Source: JAVVHH01 sp964613945
GTDB taxonomy: Bacteria > Pseudomonadota > Alphaproteobacteria > Acetobacterales > Acetobacteraceae
Direction of reading: 5' to 3'
NCBI GenBank assembly: GCA_964613945.1
Contig: CAZTJC010000008.1
Span: 62,001-126,000 of the forward strand
Length of the DNA: 64,000 nt
The notes beneath the pieces are model-generated. The model saw nothing but the letters and a program-made list of their open reading frames with translations. It ran no database searches and was not told the origin of the DNA. The translations under genes were made by a program, and so were the position numbers. This document shows, piece by piece, positions 32,102 through 41,186 of this stretch (its first letter is position 1; every line of letters begins with the position of its first letter).

Positions 32102-32908
32102 ATGCAACGGCGCTTCTTGCTTCTCATGCTGGCTGTGATCGCGGGCCTCAGCCCGGCTCAGGCCGACGTTCCGCCGCCTGCGCTATGTCGGTCCGCCATT
32201 GCGGCGGCCGAACGCAGCTACGGCATTCCGGATCGTTTGATGCAGGCGATCGGGGTCGTCGAGAGTGGCCGCGCGGACGAGCGCGGTGGAGTGACCGCCT
32301 GGCCGTGGACCATCAACGTCGAGGGTGTCGGCTACGTCTTCGAGACCAAACAGGAGGCGATCGCGGCGGTGAACGAGCATCGTGCGCGGGGCGCACGGTC
32401 GATCGACGTCGGCTGCATGCAGGTCAACCTCATGCATCACGGCGACGCATTCGGCTCGCTCGAGCAAGCCTTCGATCCCGGCGCCAATTCGCGGTACGCG
32501 GCCCAGTTTCTGCAGAACCTGCTGGCGCAGACCGGCTCTTGGCCTCGGGCAACGGCCGGCTATCACTCGTTGACGCCCGATATCGGCGCCGATTATGGGC
32601 GGAAAGTGTTGGCCGTATGGGCACGGCCGGGGCTGGGCGAACCGGTGCCGTTCATTTCGGTACGGCGTGGTGCCAACACGGCTAATCTCGTGCCACCGGC
32701 GAATGCATTCACGTCGACGCCGAGCGGCCCAATCGCTCCTTCACCGGGCGGGTTGTCCATGCCGGGAAGCATGACGGCCCGTGTGATCCAGAGTGCGCCC
32801 GGAGCAACAGCCGGCGCCGGAGGCGGGTCAGGCACTGGCCGCGGTTTGTCCGCTTACCGCCTTGCACCGACGCGGCTTGCTACGACACTCGGTTTCCGCC
32901 GCGGCTGA
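32102..32908 (+). CDS. Lytic transglycosylase SLT-domain protein, secreted
   Basis: A 268-aa exported protein. Residues 1-21 are a Sec signal peptide ending SPAQA. An SLT-type lysozyme-fold domain spans about 25-175. E54 in the ESG motif (GVVESGR) is the presumed catalytic acid; the GCMQVNL block (a variant of G-x-M-Q-V) and TAGYHS follow. The last 70 residues are low-complexity, rich in Pro, Ser, Ala and Gly. Such enzymes cleave peptidoglycan to 1,6-anhydro products and often open the wall for secretion or flagellar machines. None is encoded here, so its specific job is unknown. Confidence 0.83.
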   Translation: MQRRFLLLMLAVIAGLSPAQADVPPPALCRSAIAAAERSYGIPDRLMQAIGVVESGRADERGGVTAWPWTINVEGVGYVFETKQEAIAAVNEHRARGARSIDVGCMQVNLMHHGDAFGSLEQAFDPGANSRYAAQFLQNLLAQTGSWPRATAGYHSLTPDIGADYGRKVLAVWARPGLGEPVPFISVRRGANTANLVPPANAFTSTPSGPIAPSPGGLSMPGSMTARVIQSAPGATAGAGGGSGTGRGLSAYRLAPTRLATTLGFRRG

Positions 32909-32970
32909 GGTCCTTTCCGGGCCTACAGCCTCGACGAGAAAGCGTTCAGTTCACCCGGCCGGGCGTAGGT

Positions 32971-34143
32971 TCAGTAGCTTCGTGGCAGTCCGAGGACGTG
33001 TTCGGCGACAAACGAGAGCACCAGATTGGTGCTGATCGGCGCCACTTGGTAAAGGCGTGTTTCCCGGTACTTGCGCTCGACGTCGTATTCCTCGGCAAAA
33101 CCAAACCCGCCATGGGTCTGCACGCATGCTTCAGCGGCTGCCCAGCTGGCATCTGCCGCCAGCAACTTGGCCATGTTGGCTTGCTCCCCGCACGGCAACC
33201 CGGCAGCGAAACGCTCACACCCGTCCTGAACCATTAACTCGGCTGCGCGCATCTGCGCATATGCACGGGCAATCGGGAATTGAATGCCCTGGTTCTGCCC
33301 GATCGGGCGACCGAACACCGAGCGATCCCGTGCATAGGCAACGGACTTGTTGGTGAACCACTTCGCATCGCCGATGCATTCGGCGGCGATCAGCAAACGC
33401 TCGGCGTTCATGCCGTCAAGGATATAGCGAAACCCCTTTCCCTCTTCCCCGACCAGGCTATCGGCCGGAATACGCATCTGGTCGAAGAACACTTCACAAG
33501 AGTTATGATTCATCATCGTGCGAATGGGCCGGATCGTCAGCCCTTTATCGCGCACGAGCCGCATATCGAAGATGAAGACCGATAAACCGTCCGTACGTTT
33601 CTTGACCTGATCCTGAGGCGTCGTGCGTGCCAGTACCATCATGAGATCGGAATACTCGGCGCGGCTCGTCCAGATCTTCTGCCCATCGATGACATAGCTA
33701 TCGCCATCCAACCGGGCCGTCGTGCGCAGGCTACTCGTGTCGGTGCCGCTGGTCGGCTCCGTGACGCCGAACGCCTGTAAGCGCAAAGCCCCGCTGGCGA
33801 TCTGCGGCAAGTATGCTTCCTTCTGGGCAATGGACCCATGCCGAAGCACGGTGCCCATCATATACATCTGCGCATGGCATGCAGCGCCGTTGCAGCCTTC
33901 GGCATGGATCGTCTCGAGGATCTCCGCTGCCTCGGCCAACCCCAGCCCGGCCCCGCCATACTGCTCCGGGATCAACGCTCCCAAATAGCCAGCCTCGGTC
34001 AACGCGGCGACGAACTCGCTCGGATAGGCCCGCTTGGTGTCGAGTTCGCGCCAGTACGCGCCGGGAAACCGAGCGCACAACTTGGCGACCTCATCGCGGA
34101 TGGCGCTATCGCTCCGCGGTTTAACAGCATTATCCATGACCAT
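32971..34143 (-). CDS. Acyl-CoA dehydrogenase family protein
   Basis: FAD-dependent acyl-CoA dehydrogenase of 390 aa, oxidising an acyl-CoA to the 2-enoyl-CoA. Signatures are GVTEPTSGTDTSSL (FAD/substrate block, about 126-139), IDGQKIWTS (about 152-160) and the C-terminal QTHGGFGFAEEYDVERKYRE. The usual C-terminal catalytic Glu of medium-chain enzymes (YEGT) is replaced here (QVAPIS). E248 in NAERLL instead occupies the helix-G position used by isovaleryl-CoA dehydrogenase-type enzymes, so activity is still expected. It stands alone with no electron-transfer flavoprotein or CoA ligase next to it. ATG at 34143, or 34137 two codons in. Confidence 0.9.
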   Translation of the reverse strand: MVMDNAVKPRSDSAIRDEVAKLCARFPGAYWRELDTKRAYPSEFVAALTEAGYLGALIPEQYGGAGLGLAEAAEILETIHAEGCNGAACHAQMYMMGTVLRHGSIAQKEAYLPQIASGALRLQAFGVTEPTSGTDTSSLRTTARLDGDSYVIDGQKIWTSRAEYSDLMMVLARTTPQDQVKKRTDGLSVFIFDMRLVRDKGLTIRPIRTMMNHNSCEVFFDQMRIPADSLVGEEGKGFRYILDGMNAERLLIAAECIGDAKWFTNKSVAYARDRSVFGRPIGQNQGIQFPIARAYAQMRAAELMVQDGCERFAAGLPCGEQANMAKLLAADASWAAAEACVQTHGGFGFAEEYDVERKYRETRLYQVAPISTNLVLSFVAEHVLGLPRSY

Positions 34144-34245
34144 CTCCCTGCCTCAACCAAAGCACAGGCGATCGGGCTCGGCCATCCACATCGCCGTGGG
34201 CCGAGGCTGCTTGCTTCTGCGCCCCAAGAAGTCCCTTGTTAAGGG

Positions 34246-34599
34246 CTAGTCGGCGAGCGCTTCGCGGATGGCGTGATCAAGTTCAACCGTTCTGAACGGC
34301 TTACGGATCAACCTGCACGACGTCGCTTGGGGTGTGAAATAGCCCGAGATCATGACGACCTTTAGGCTGTGGTAGCGAGCGCTCGCCAAGTCAAACAGCT
34401 CAAAACCCGACATTCCAGGCATGCGGATATCGGTCACCATCACCTCGAGATCCGGAAACTCGGCGAGTTTCTCCAGCGCCTCGAACCCGTTGGTCGCCTG
34501 TAAGACGCGATAGCCAAGCTCTTCCAGCATGTCGGCTGACGTTTCGCGAACGTCATCATTGTCGTCGACGAGCAGAACATGATGGGGGTGGTCGGACAC
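34246..34599 (-). CDS. Single-domain response regulator (CheY-like receiver)
   Basis: A 117-aa receiver domain with no output domain. Acidic pocket D12/D13, phospho-acceptor D57 (VTDIRMPG), S85 (MISG) and K100 (IRKPF) are all in place. The frame continues upstream to 34755 but without receiver-like sequence. GAGGAG five bases before the GTG at 34599 decides the start. No histidine kinase is adjacent, so the partner is unknown. It is divergent from the DUF5648-repeat gene across about 240 AT-richer bases. Confidence 0.88.
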   Translation of the reverse strand: MSDHPHHVLLVDDNDDVRETSADMLEELGYRVLQATNGFEALEKLAEFPDLEVMVTDIRMPGMSGFELFDLASARYHSLKVVMISGYFTPQATSCRLIRKPFRTVELDHAIREALAD

Positions 34600-34774
34600 A
34601 CACGCTCCTCGGACGCGCGACGGCGAGCGGCCGTAACGCGCCTGACGTCTACCTGACACAATCGGTCGGATGCACCCGCATAACGAAATTCCATCGTCAA
34701 AATCTCGTGGGCTTGGAATCTCCAGTGGTTTGGATCCAGTGCTCGTCAACAGCATACAACCAGGACGCGAAGAT

Positions 34775-34803
34775 ATTTAACGATAAAATACCGTTATTAT
34801 AAT
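34775..34803 (+). promoter_or_regulatory. Candidate promoter with perfect -10 box and internal palindrome
   Basis: A perfect TATAAT lies at 34798-34803, 33 bases before the GTG of the DUF5648-repeat gene, in a strikingly AT-rich patch of an otherwise GC-rich window. The -35 region at the proper spacing is poor. An inverted repeat TAACG-N9-CGTTA (34778-34796) fills the spacer, which suggests an activator- or repressor-controlled promoter (inference). Confidence 0.45.
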
Positions 34804-34836
34804 GCTTTGCTTGTGTCAGCTTAGCGGAGTTCGCCA

Positions 34837-36441
34837 GTGTCATCTCAAATCGTCACGGACGCCGCCGCTACTCGTACGGCGCTTTTGGGCATAACAACAC
34901 CGATCAGCGACATCACGATTCCCGATCAGGGAGACCAAGCCGTGATCGCCATCGTCAACACGCGCCTGGGTGCCGTATCGGCAGATACAGCGCCAGGCGC
35001 CGTCGTTCGGGGCAGCGGCTCGCATTTTCTGTCGGTCAGCGGCACCTCGACCCAAGTCGCAGCCAAGCTTTCAACCCTCGCCTATACCAGCGAGACAGCC
35101 GGCCTGGATCAACTGTCCATCGTCTTGCTCGCCCCTGGTGTCGCCGCAATGACGATCGTGCAGACGTCGCTCGCCGTTCTGCCGCTGGCTGGCATACCCC
35201 CAACCGCGAGCAAACAGATCTATTTCGATAGCGGTACTTTGACGTTGGAATCGCGCGTGCTGAATGGCCCCGATCTGCTGGTCAGGGAACCGGCCGGTAG
35301 CCTGAACGCGGCAACGGTCATCTTGGCCAACAGCACGGTTGGAGCCCAAAGCCATCTGACGATCCGCAACGACGGCGCTACCGCAGGCGTGATGCCGCGG
35401 CTTGCGATTGCGGGCCGGGTCGAACTCGCCGGGTCAAGCAGCCTGGCCGGCAACGGAGTTGCGGTTTCGCTGGCCATCGGTGCGACGTTGTTCAACGAGG
35501 GATCGATGGCCATCGACGCTCATGCGACCCGTTTCACCGGCGGTGGCACCCTCGTCAACGACGGGCTGATTCGTATCTCAGGAGACGACATCGCCGGTGC
35601 CCCCATCCAGATCGCCACGGCACTCGCTGGCTTCGGCACCGTTGCGCTAACCGCCGGGGCATCGCTGGTGCTCGGGGCCAGCGTCGGCGCCGGCGAAACT
35701 ATCCACTTCGACAACGGAGCCAACACGCTCCGTCTTACCCACGTCAACCTTTTCGCGGGCGCGATTACCGGGCTCTCCCTCAACGATACGCTCGTGCTTG
35801 ATGGTATCGCTGCCTCCGATGCGCTCTACTCACAAGGGGCTGATGCGGGCGATGGCGTCCTGACGCTGCGCAACGGGGCATTCACCGTCGCGAAAATCCA
35901 CATCGGCGCACCGGAAGCTGGAACGGCGTTCCGGCTCGGCACCGACGCCGCTGGCAACATTACGATCTCGCTGATGCTCGTCGATCCCGGCACCGTGGAC
36001 GTCTTTCGTTTCTTCGATGCCGCACACGGCACTCAACTGCTCACGCAGAACGCCGTCGAGCGTGACACCATCCTGACCACCCGGCCGGACCTGCATTACG
36101 AGGGCGTCGGGTTCCACGCCGTCGACCCGGCGCATGCCTCGCCGGGTGCCGTCGACGTTTATCGCTTCTTCGACACCAATAATGGCACGCATTTTATGAC
36201 ATCGAGCGTCTCAGAGCGGGATAGCGTGTTGGCAGGCCGACCGGATCTGTTGTTCGAGCCGAACAGCACCATGATCGAGCACGTGACCGCCCAGACCGGC
36301 GACTCCGCCGTCTATCGCTTCTTCAACAACACCAGCGGTGCTCACTTCTATACGGCCGACGCAGGCGAGCGAGCTTCGATCCTGTCGACGCGGCCGGATA
36401 TGAGCTTTGAGGGAATCGCGTTCTACGCGCCTGCGGCGTAG
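34837..36441 (+). CDS. Large repeat protein with C-terminal DUF5648-type repeats
   Basis: A 534-aa protein with no signal peptide. Residues about 1-380 are Ala/Gly/Thr/Leu-rich and beta-prone, with short motifs such as LVNDGLIRISG that recall beta-solenoid adhesins. Residues about 384-534 hold three copies of a roughly 50-residue unit (V-Y-R-F-F-D, G-T-H-F-x-T, E-R-D-x-I-L, R-P-D-L-x-Y/F-E), the DUF5648-type repeat. The lack of an N-terminal signal would fit a type I secretion substrate or surface protein, but no transporter is nearby. The GTG at 34837 has GGAG eight bases upstream. Function unknown. Confidence 0.75.
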   Translation: MSSQIVTDAAATRTALLGITTPISDITIPDQGDQAVIAIVNTRLGAVSADTAPGAVVRGSGSHFLSVSGTSTQVAAKLSTLAYTSETAGLDQLSIVLLAPGVAAMTIVQTSLAVLPLAGIPPTASKQIYFDSGTLTLESRVLNGPDLLVREPAGSLNAATVILANSTVGAQSHLTIRNDGATAGVMPRLAIAGRVELAGSSSLAGNGVAVSLAIGATLFNEGSMAIDAHATRFTGGGTLVNDGLIRISGDDIAGAPIQIATALAGFGTVALTAGASLVLGASVGAGETIHFDNGANTLRLTHVNLFAGAITGLSLNDTLVLDGIAASDALYSQGADAGDGVLTLRNGAFTVAKIHIGAPEAGTAFRLGTDAAGNITISLMLVDPGTVDVFRFFDAAHGTQLLTQNAVERDTILTTRPDLHYEGVGFHAVDPAHASPGAVDVYRFFDTNNGTHFMTSSVSERDSVLAGRPDLLFEPNSTMIEHVTAQTGDSAVYRFFNNTSGAHFYTADAGERASILSTRPDMSFEGIAFYAPAA

Positions 36442-36460
36442 GTCGCGTCGAAAGCAGTCC

Positions 36461-36553
36461 TGGCGGAGGGGATGAGATTCGAACTCACGATACGGCTTGA
36501 CGCCGTATGGCGGTTTAGCAAACCGCTGCCTTCAGCCACTCGGCCACCCCTCC
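36461..36553 (-). tRNA. tRNA-Ser (anticodon GCT)
   Basis: A class II tRNA on the minus strand with acceptor GGAGGGG/CCCCTCC, a long variable arm (ATACGGCGTCAAGCCGTAT hairpin), anticodon loop TTGCTAA (anticodon GCT, serine AGC/AGU) and T-arm loop TTCGAAT. The 3' CCA is encoded at 36463-36461. Confidence 0.96.
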
Positions 36554-36602
36554 GCCGGGATTGCAACAGCACAGCGTTTGCCATCCCCTTCTACGTGTCT
36601 GC

Positions 36603-37223
36603 CTAGCCGAGCGCAACCTCGAAGCCGCGCTTCGTGCCCGGACGTGTCATCATGGCATCGTACCAGCGTTTCACGTTGGGGAACTCGGTCAGATCGATCT
36701 GGTGCCGTTGATGACGCCAGGCCCAGCCGACGCAGGCGAAATCGGCGATTGAGACATCGCCGGCGACGAACTCGACGATCGCCAACCGCCGGTCGAGCAC
36801 ACCGTAGAGCCGCCGCGTCTCCTTCAGGAAGCGTTGCAGCCCATAGCTGCGATCCGCCTCGTTGACGGTCAGGAAGTGATGCACCTGCCCGAGCATCGGC
36901 CCGAAGCCGCCCATCTGCCACATCAGCCACTCCGTCACCGCGACCCGGCCGCGTGGGTCGGTGGGCATGAACTGGCCCGCCTTCTCGGCGAGGTAGAGCA
37001 AGATGGCGCCGGATTCGAACACGGATATCGGGGTGCCGCCGGGTCCCTCGTCGTCGACGATGGCGGGGATGCGGTTATTCGGGCTGATCTCAAGAAAAGC
37101 CGGTTCGAACTGCTGATCCTTGGAGATGTCGACGGACTTGACCTTGTAGGCCAGCCCCATCTCTTCCAGCGCGACGCTGATCTTGCGGCCGTTCGGCGTG
37201 TTCCACGTATGAAGGGTGATCAT
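36603..37223 (-). CDS. Glutathione S-transferase family protein
   Basis: A 206-aa cytosolic protein with the thioredoxin-like GST N-domain (residues 1-80: WNTPNGRKISVALEE, ISPNNRIPAIVDDE, VFESGAILLYLAEK) and an all-alpha C-domain with the N-capping GDVSIADFACVGW. The TPNGRK motif and overall pattern resemble YfcG/YghU-type GSTs that act as disulfide reductases; the substrate is unproven. The frame extends to 37373 inside the neighbouring gene. The ATG at 37223 overlaps that gene's stop (ATGA), so it is chosen. Confidence 0.9.
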   Translation of the reverse strand: MITLHTWNTPNGRKISVALEEMGLAYKVKSVDISKDQQFEPAFLEISPNNRIPAIVDDEGPGGTPISVFESGAILLYLAEKAGQFMPTDPRGRVAVTEWLMWQMGGFGPMLGQVHHFLTVNEADRSYGLQRFLKETRRLYGVLDRRLAIVEFVAGDVSIADFACVGWAWRHQRHQIDLTEFPNVKRWYDAMMTRPGTKRGFEVALG

Positions 37224-37870
37224 CGAGCTACTCTCCGGGATGAAGGCGATGGGCGTTCGATGCTGGGCTGCCACAGCGGCGCGAGCAATGCGTCCAGCCC
37301 GAGGCTGTGGCGGCCTCCGACCACGGCGGACATGGCCTGTGCCGCCGCCAGGAAAACGTATCCCCACGGCCACTCGTCCGGATGGTGATATAGTCCGATC
37401 CAGAGCCCGATCGCGTAGATCGCCCCGAGTGACGCCGCTGGACGGACGAACAGCCCGAGCAGCAGACTGATCGCCAACCCTAGCTCGGCCGCGAACACCA
37501 GCGGATCAACGATCATCATGTTGGGCAGCACCACCGCGCTGACCAGCCAGCCGAACCAGAGCCAGGCGGCGTTGTCGACCATCTGCTCGGCCCGATGCTG
37601 CAGGCCAGGGGCGACTGGAAACGGCAGCTTCCACAGCATGGCCTGAAACCACATGATCCCGACCAGCGCCCGGATCAGCCAGGCCCAGAACGGTCCCGAC
37701 GCTGGTTCTCCACCCTGTCGCCGCCAGGCGGCCAGGGCGATGACGCAACTCGCGACGACCAGGAACGCGAACAAGCCGACGAACAGCCAGCGCAGGTCAC
37801 CCAAGGCCACCTGATCCGGCTGCGCGCCCACGAGGAAATCCCAGGCATCGTTGAGCGGATCGGTCTTCAT
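37220..37870 (-). CDS. DoxX-like membrane protein
   Basis: A 216-aa inner-membrane protein with about five hydrophobic helices. The segment ALVGIMWFQAMLWKLPFP, followed by VFAAELGLAISLLLGLFVRPAA, is typical of the DoxX-like/terminal-quinol-oxidase-associated family. The gene is translationally coupled to the downstream glutathione transferase by an ATGA overlap, which hints at a shared thiol- or redox-stress role (inference). Confidence 0.72.
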   Translation of the reverse strand: MKTDPLNDAWDFLVGAQPDQVALGDLRWLFVGLFAFLVVASCVIALAAWRRQGGEPASGPFWAWLIRALVGIMWFQAMLWKLPFPVAPGLQHRAEQMVDNAAWLWFGWLVSAVVLPNMMIVDPLVFAAELGLAISLLLGLFVRPAASLGAIYAIGLWIGLYHHPDEWPWGYVFLAAAQAMSAVVGGRHSLGLDALLAPLWQPSIERPSPSSRRVAR

Positions 37871-37942
37871 GGCCTCGTCATCGCGTCATCTCGCCGAAGT
37901 CATGTTGATCGGATGTGCCGGTGGTGGCCGGCATGTCGGTCG

Positions 37943-39394
37943 TCACCCCAGCTTGGATTTCAGCACGTCGTTGACCAGCGCCGGGTTCCCCTTGCCGGCC
38001 ATGGCCTTCATGACCTGGCCGACGAAGAAGCCGAACAGCTTCTCCTTGCCACCCTTGTACTCGGCGAGCTTGTCCGGATTGGCGTCGAGCACCTTCTGCA
38101 CCGCCTCGTCGATGGCGCCGGTGTCGGTCACTTGGCGCAGACCCTTGGCCTCCACGATTACCGCCGGGCTCTCGCCGGTCTCCACCATCGCCTCGAACAC
38201 TTCCTTGGCGATACGGCCGTTGATGGTCTTGTCGGTCAGCAGGTCGACCAACTCGCCGAGGGCTGCGGCCGAAACCGGGCTGTTCTGGATCGTGGTGCCG
38301 GTGCGGTTCAGGGCGGCGAAGAAGTCGCCCGTCATCCAGTTCGCCGCCAGCCTGGCGTCACGCCCCTTGGCGACGGTCTCGTAGAACGCCGCCGTCTCCT
38401 TCTCGGCTACCAGCACGCCGGCGTCGTAGACCGGCAGGCCATACTCGCTGACGAACCGAGCCCGCTTGGCATCCGGCAGCTCCGGCAGATCGCGCTTGAG
38501 TTCCTCGACCCAGGTCTCGTCCAGCACCAGCGGCAATAGATCCGGGTCTGGGAAGTAGCGATAATCATGCGCATCTTCCTTGGACCGCATCGACCGGGTC
38601 TCGCCGCGCGACGGGTCGAACAACCGCGTCTCCTGCTCGACCGTGCCGCCGCCCTCCCAGATGCCGACCTGCCGCGTCGCCTCCGCCTCGATCGCCTGCA
38701 TCACAAAGCGGATCGAGTTGACGTTCTTAATCTCGCAACGGGTGCGGAACGGCTCGCCGTGCTTGCGGACCGAGACGTTGACGTCGGCGCGCATGGAGCC
38801 CTCCTCCATGTTGCCGTCGCAGGTGCCGAGATAGCGCAGGATGGTGCGCATCTTGCGCAGGTAGGCGCCGGCCTCCTCAGGGCTGCGCATGTCGGGCTCG
38901 CTGACGATCTCCATCAGCGCGACGCCGGAGCGGTTGAGGTCGATGAAGCTCTTGGTCGCATGCTGGTCGTGCAGCGACTTGCCGGCGTCCTGCTCGAGGT
39001 GCAGCCGGGTCACGCCGATGCGCTTGCTCGACCCATCGGCCAGCTCGACCTCGACCACGCCGGCACCGACGATCGGATGCGCGAACTGGCTGATCTGATA
39101 GCCGGCCGGCAGGTCGGCATAGAAGTAGTTCTTGCGGTCGAAGCGGCTGACCAGGTTGATCTGCGCCTCCAGCCCCAGCCCGGTGCGTACGGCTTGCGCC
39201 ACGCACTCGCGGTTCAGCACCGGCAGCATGCCAGGGAACGCTGCGTCGACGAAGCTGACCTGGCTGTTCGGGTCCGCCCCGAACGCCGTGGCCGCACCGC
39301 TGAACAGCTTGGACTGGCTGATCACCTGAGCATGGACCTCGAGGCCCACGACGATCTCCCACGTGCCGGTGGCACCTTCGATCACATAGCTCAT
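37943..39394 (-). CDS. gatB: Asp-tRNA(Asn)/Glu-tRNA(Gln) amidotransferase subunit B
   Basis: GatB is the tRNA-binding kinase subunit of the GatCAB amidotransferase, which converts mischarged Glu-tRNA(Gln) and/or Asp-tRNA(Asn) to the correct aminoacyl-tRNA. The protein is 483 aa, full length. It shows the GatB N-terminal block VGLEVHAQV, then YFYADLPAGYQISQ and SDLNRSG-like kinase/zinc region features, with the helical C-terminal tRNA-binding (YqeY-like) domain. Its ATG overlaps the gatA stop by four bases. It is last in gatC-gatA-gatB. Confidence 0.97.
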   Translation of the reverse strand: MSYVIEGATGTWEIVVGLEVHAQVISQSKLFSGAATAFGADPNSQVSFVDAAFPGMLPVLNRECVAQAVRTGLGLEAQINLVSRFDRKNYFYADLPAGYQISQFAHPIVGAGVVEVELADGSSKRIGVTRLHLEQDAGKSLHDQHATKSFIDLNRSGVALMEIVSEPDMRSPEEAGAYLRKMRTILRYLGTCDGNMEEGSMRADVNVSVRKHGEPFRTRCEIKNVNSIRFVMQAIEAEATRQVGIWEGGGTVEQETRLFDPSRGETRSMRSKEDAHDYRYFPDPDLLPLVLDETWVEELKRDLPELPDAKRARFVSEYGLPVYDAGVLVAEKETAAFYETVAKGRDARLAANWMTGDFFAALNRTGTTIQNSPVSAAALGELVDLLTDKTINGRIAKEVFEAMVETGESPAVIVEAKGLRQVTDTGAIDEAVQKVLDANPDKLAEYKGGKEKLFGFFVGQVMKAMAGKGNPALVNDVLKSKLG

Positions 39395-40869
39395 GCGTCA
39401 ACTCCTGCGCGGATCGGGGGCAGCGTCTCGAACCCGGCGGCCTGCTCGATCGCTGCGGCCACCGCGAAACCGGTCGCCTCGTCGAACGGCCGCGTCAGCA
39501 CCTGCAGCCCCAGCGGCAACCCGGCCTTGTCCAGCCCAGCCGGCACCGAGATGCCGGGGATACCCGCCATGTTGGCCGGCACGGTGAACACGTCGTTGAG
39601 ATACATCTTCACCGGGTCGTCCATGTTGGCGCCCTGCGCGAACGCCGCCGAGGGCGCCGTCGGCGTCAGCAATGCGTCGCAGGTGCGGAATGCGTCGGTG
39701 AAGTCGCGCAGGATCAGCGCCCGCAGCTTCTGCGCCCGCAGATAATAAGCGTCGTAATAACCGGCCGACAGCACGTAGGTGCCGATCATGATGCGCCGCC
39801 GCACCTCCGGCCCGAACCCGGCGGCCCGCGTACGCTCGTAGAGGTCATTGAGATCGACGCCTTCCTGGCGCTCGCCGAAGCGGACGCCGTCATAGCGCGC
39901 CAGGTTGGACGACGCTTCGGCGGGAGCGACGATGTAGTAGGAGGCCAGCCCGTATTTCGTATGCGGCAGCGACACGTCGATCGTCTCCGCCCCGGCGTCG
40001 CGCAACCACGCCAGCCCCTGCTGCCATAGCGCCTCGATCTCGGGCGGCATGTCGTCGGAGCGGTACTCGCGCGGCACGCCGATCCGCAGCCCGCGCACGC
40101 CCTTGCGGCAGGCGGCGGCGAAGTCCGGCACCGCCTGATCAGCCGAGGTGCTGTCCTTCGGGTCGAAGCCGGCCATGCTGCCGAGCAGCACCGCCGCATC
40201 TTCCACCGTGCGGGCGAACGGCCCGGGATGATCGAGCGACGAGGCGAACGCCACCACGCCCCAGCGCGAGCAGCGGCCATAGGTCGGCTTGGCGCCGACG
40301 ATGCCAGTGAACGAGGCGGGCTGGCGGATCGAGCCGCCAGTATCCGTGCCGGTGGCGCCGACGCACAACCGCGCCGACACTGCCGCTGCCGAGCCGCCGG
40401 ACGAGCCGCCCGGGACCAACGCGTGGCCCTCGGTCGACCACGGGTTGGTCACCGGCCCGAATGCCGAAGTCATGTTCGAGGAGCCCATGGCGAACTCGTC
40501 GAGGTTGGTCTTGCCGACGAACACCGCGCCGTCCCGCCTCAGGTTGGCCGTGACCGTGCTCTCGTATGGCGGCACGAACGGCTCCAGGATCTTGCTGCCC
40601 GCCGTGGTGCGCACGCCCGGGGTGCAGAACAAATCCTTGATCGCCAACGGCAGGCCGAGCAAGGCACCGTCCGCCCCGCCCTGCCGCGCCGCGTCCGCCG
40701 CCTTCGCCTCGTCGCGCGCCTGCTCGGCGGTCACGGTGATGAAGGCGTTCAGCTGCGGGTTGAGGGCCTCGATCGCCGCAAGATGCACATCGACCAGCTC
40801 CACGCTGGTGAAGTCACCCCGGCGCAGCCCGTCTCGGGCGGCGACGAGTGGGAGATCAGTGAGGCTCAT
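39391..40869 (-). CDS. gatA: Asp-tRNA(Asn)/Glu-tRNA(Gln) amidotransferase subunit A
   Basis: GatA is the amidase that releases ammonia from glutamine for tRNA-dependent amidation. The protein is 492 aa. The amidase-signature catalytic triad is in place: Lys in LAIKDLFCTPG, cis-Ser in GGSSGGSAAAV, and nucleophile Ser in GTDTGGSIRQPAS. It overlaps both neighbours by four bases (ATGA), so the three subunits are translationally coupled. Confidence 0.97.
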   Translation of the reverse strand: MSLTDLPLVAARDGLRRGDFTSVELVDVHLAAIEALNPQLNAFITVTAEQARDEAKAADAARQGGADGALLGLPLAIKDLFCTPGVRTTAGSKILEPFVPPYESTVTANLRRDGAVFVGKTNLDEFAMGSSNMTSAFGPVTNPWSTEGHALVPGGSSGGSAAAVSARLCVGATGTDTGGSIRQPASFTGIVGAKPTYGRCSRWGVVAFASSLDHPGPFARTVEDAAVLLGSMAGFDPKDSTSADQAVPDFAAACRKGVRGLRIGVPREYRSDDMPPEIEALWQQGLAWLRDAGAETIDVSLPHTKYGLASYYIVAPAEASSNLARYDGVRFGERQEGVDLNDLYERTRAAGFGPEVRRRIMIGTYVLSAGYYDAYYLRAQKLRALILRDFTDAFRTCDALLTPTAPSAAFAQGANMDDPVKMYLNDVFTVPANMAGIPGISVPAGLDKAGLPLGLQVLTRPFDEATGFAVAAAIEQAAGFETLPPIRAGVDA

Positions 40870-41153
40870 TCGACCACCTTGGGAACCGAGTAGAACACGC
40901 CCGCGCGCTCCGGCGCATTGGCCAACACCGCCTCCTGGATGCCCCCATCGGTGATGACGTCGTCGCGCAGCCGCTGCGCCAGGCTCGCTGCGCCGGTGAG
41001 CGGCTCGATGCCGGTGACGTCGACTTCGTTGAGCTGCTCGATCCAGCCCATGATGCCGTTCAGCTCGGACTGCACGCGCGGCACGTCGGCCTCCTCGAGA
41101 TGCAGGCGGGCGAGTTTGGCAATACGGCGAACCGTCGCGGGATCGAGCGACAT
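40866..41153 (-). CDS. gatC: Asp-tRNA(Asn)/Glu-tRNA(Gln) amidotransferase subunit C
   Basis: GatC is the 95-aa stabilising subunit that wraps GatA and GatB. The N-terminal helix VRRIAKLARLHLEE and the ELNGIMGWIEQLNEVDV block are diagnostic. The frame runs upstream to 41252, into the divergent ruvX region; the ATG at 41153 (MSLDPATV) gives the standard N-terminus. First gene of the gatCAB operon. Confidence 0.95.
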   Translation of the reverse strand: MSLDPATVRRIAKLARLHLEEADVPRVQSELNGIMGWIEQLNEVDVTGIEPLTGAASLAQRLRDDVITDGGIQEAVLANAPERAGVFYSVPKVVE

Positions 41154-41186
41154 AGGGGAACCTTTAGGTGATGAGGCGGAGCCTAT

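Noticed and set aside
32971..34143. Acyl-CoA dehydrogenase appearing to lack its catalytic Glu
   Set aside because: The C-terminal Glu is absent, but E248 lies in the NAERLL position used by isovaleryl-CoA dehydrogenase-type enzymes, so the enzyme is probably active.
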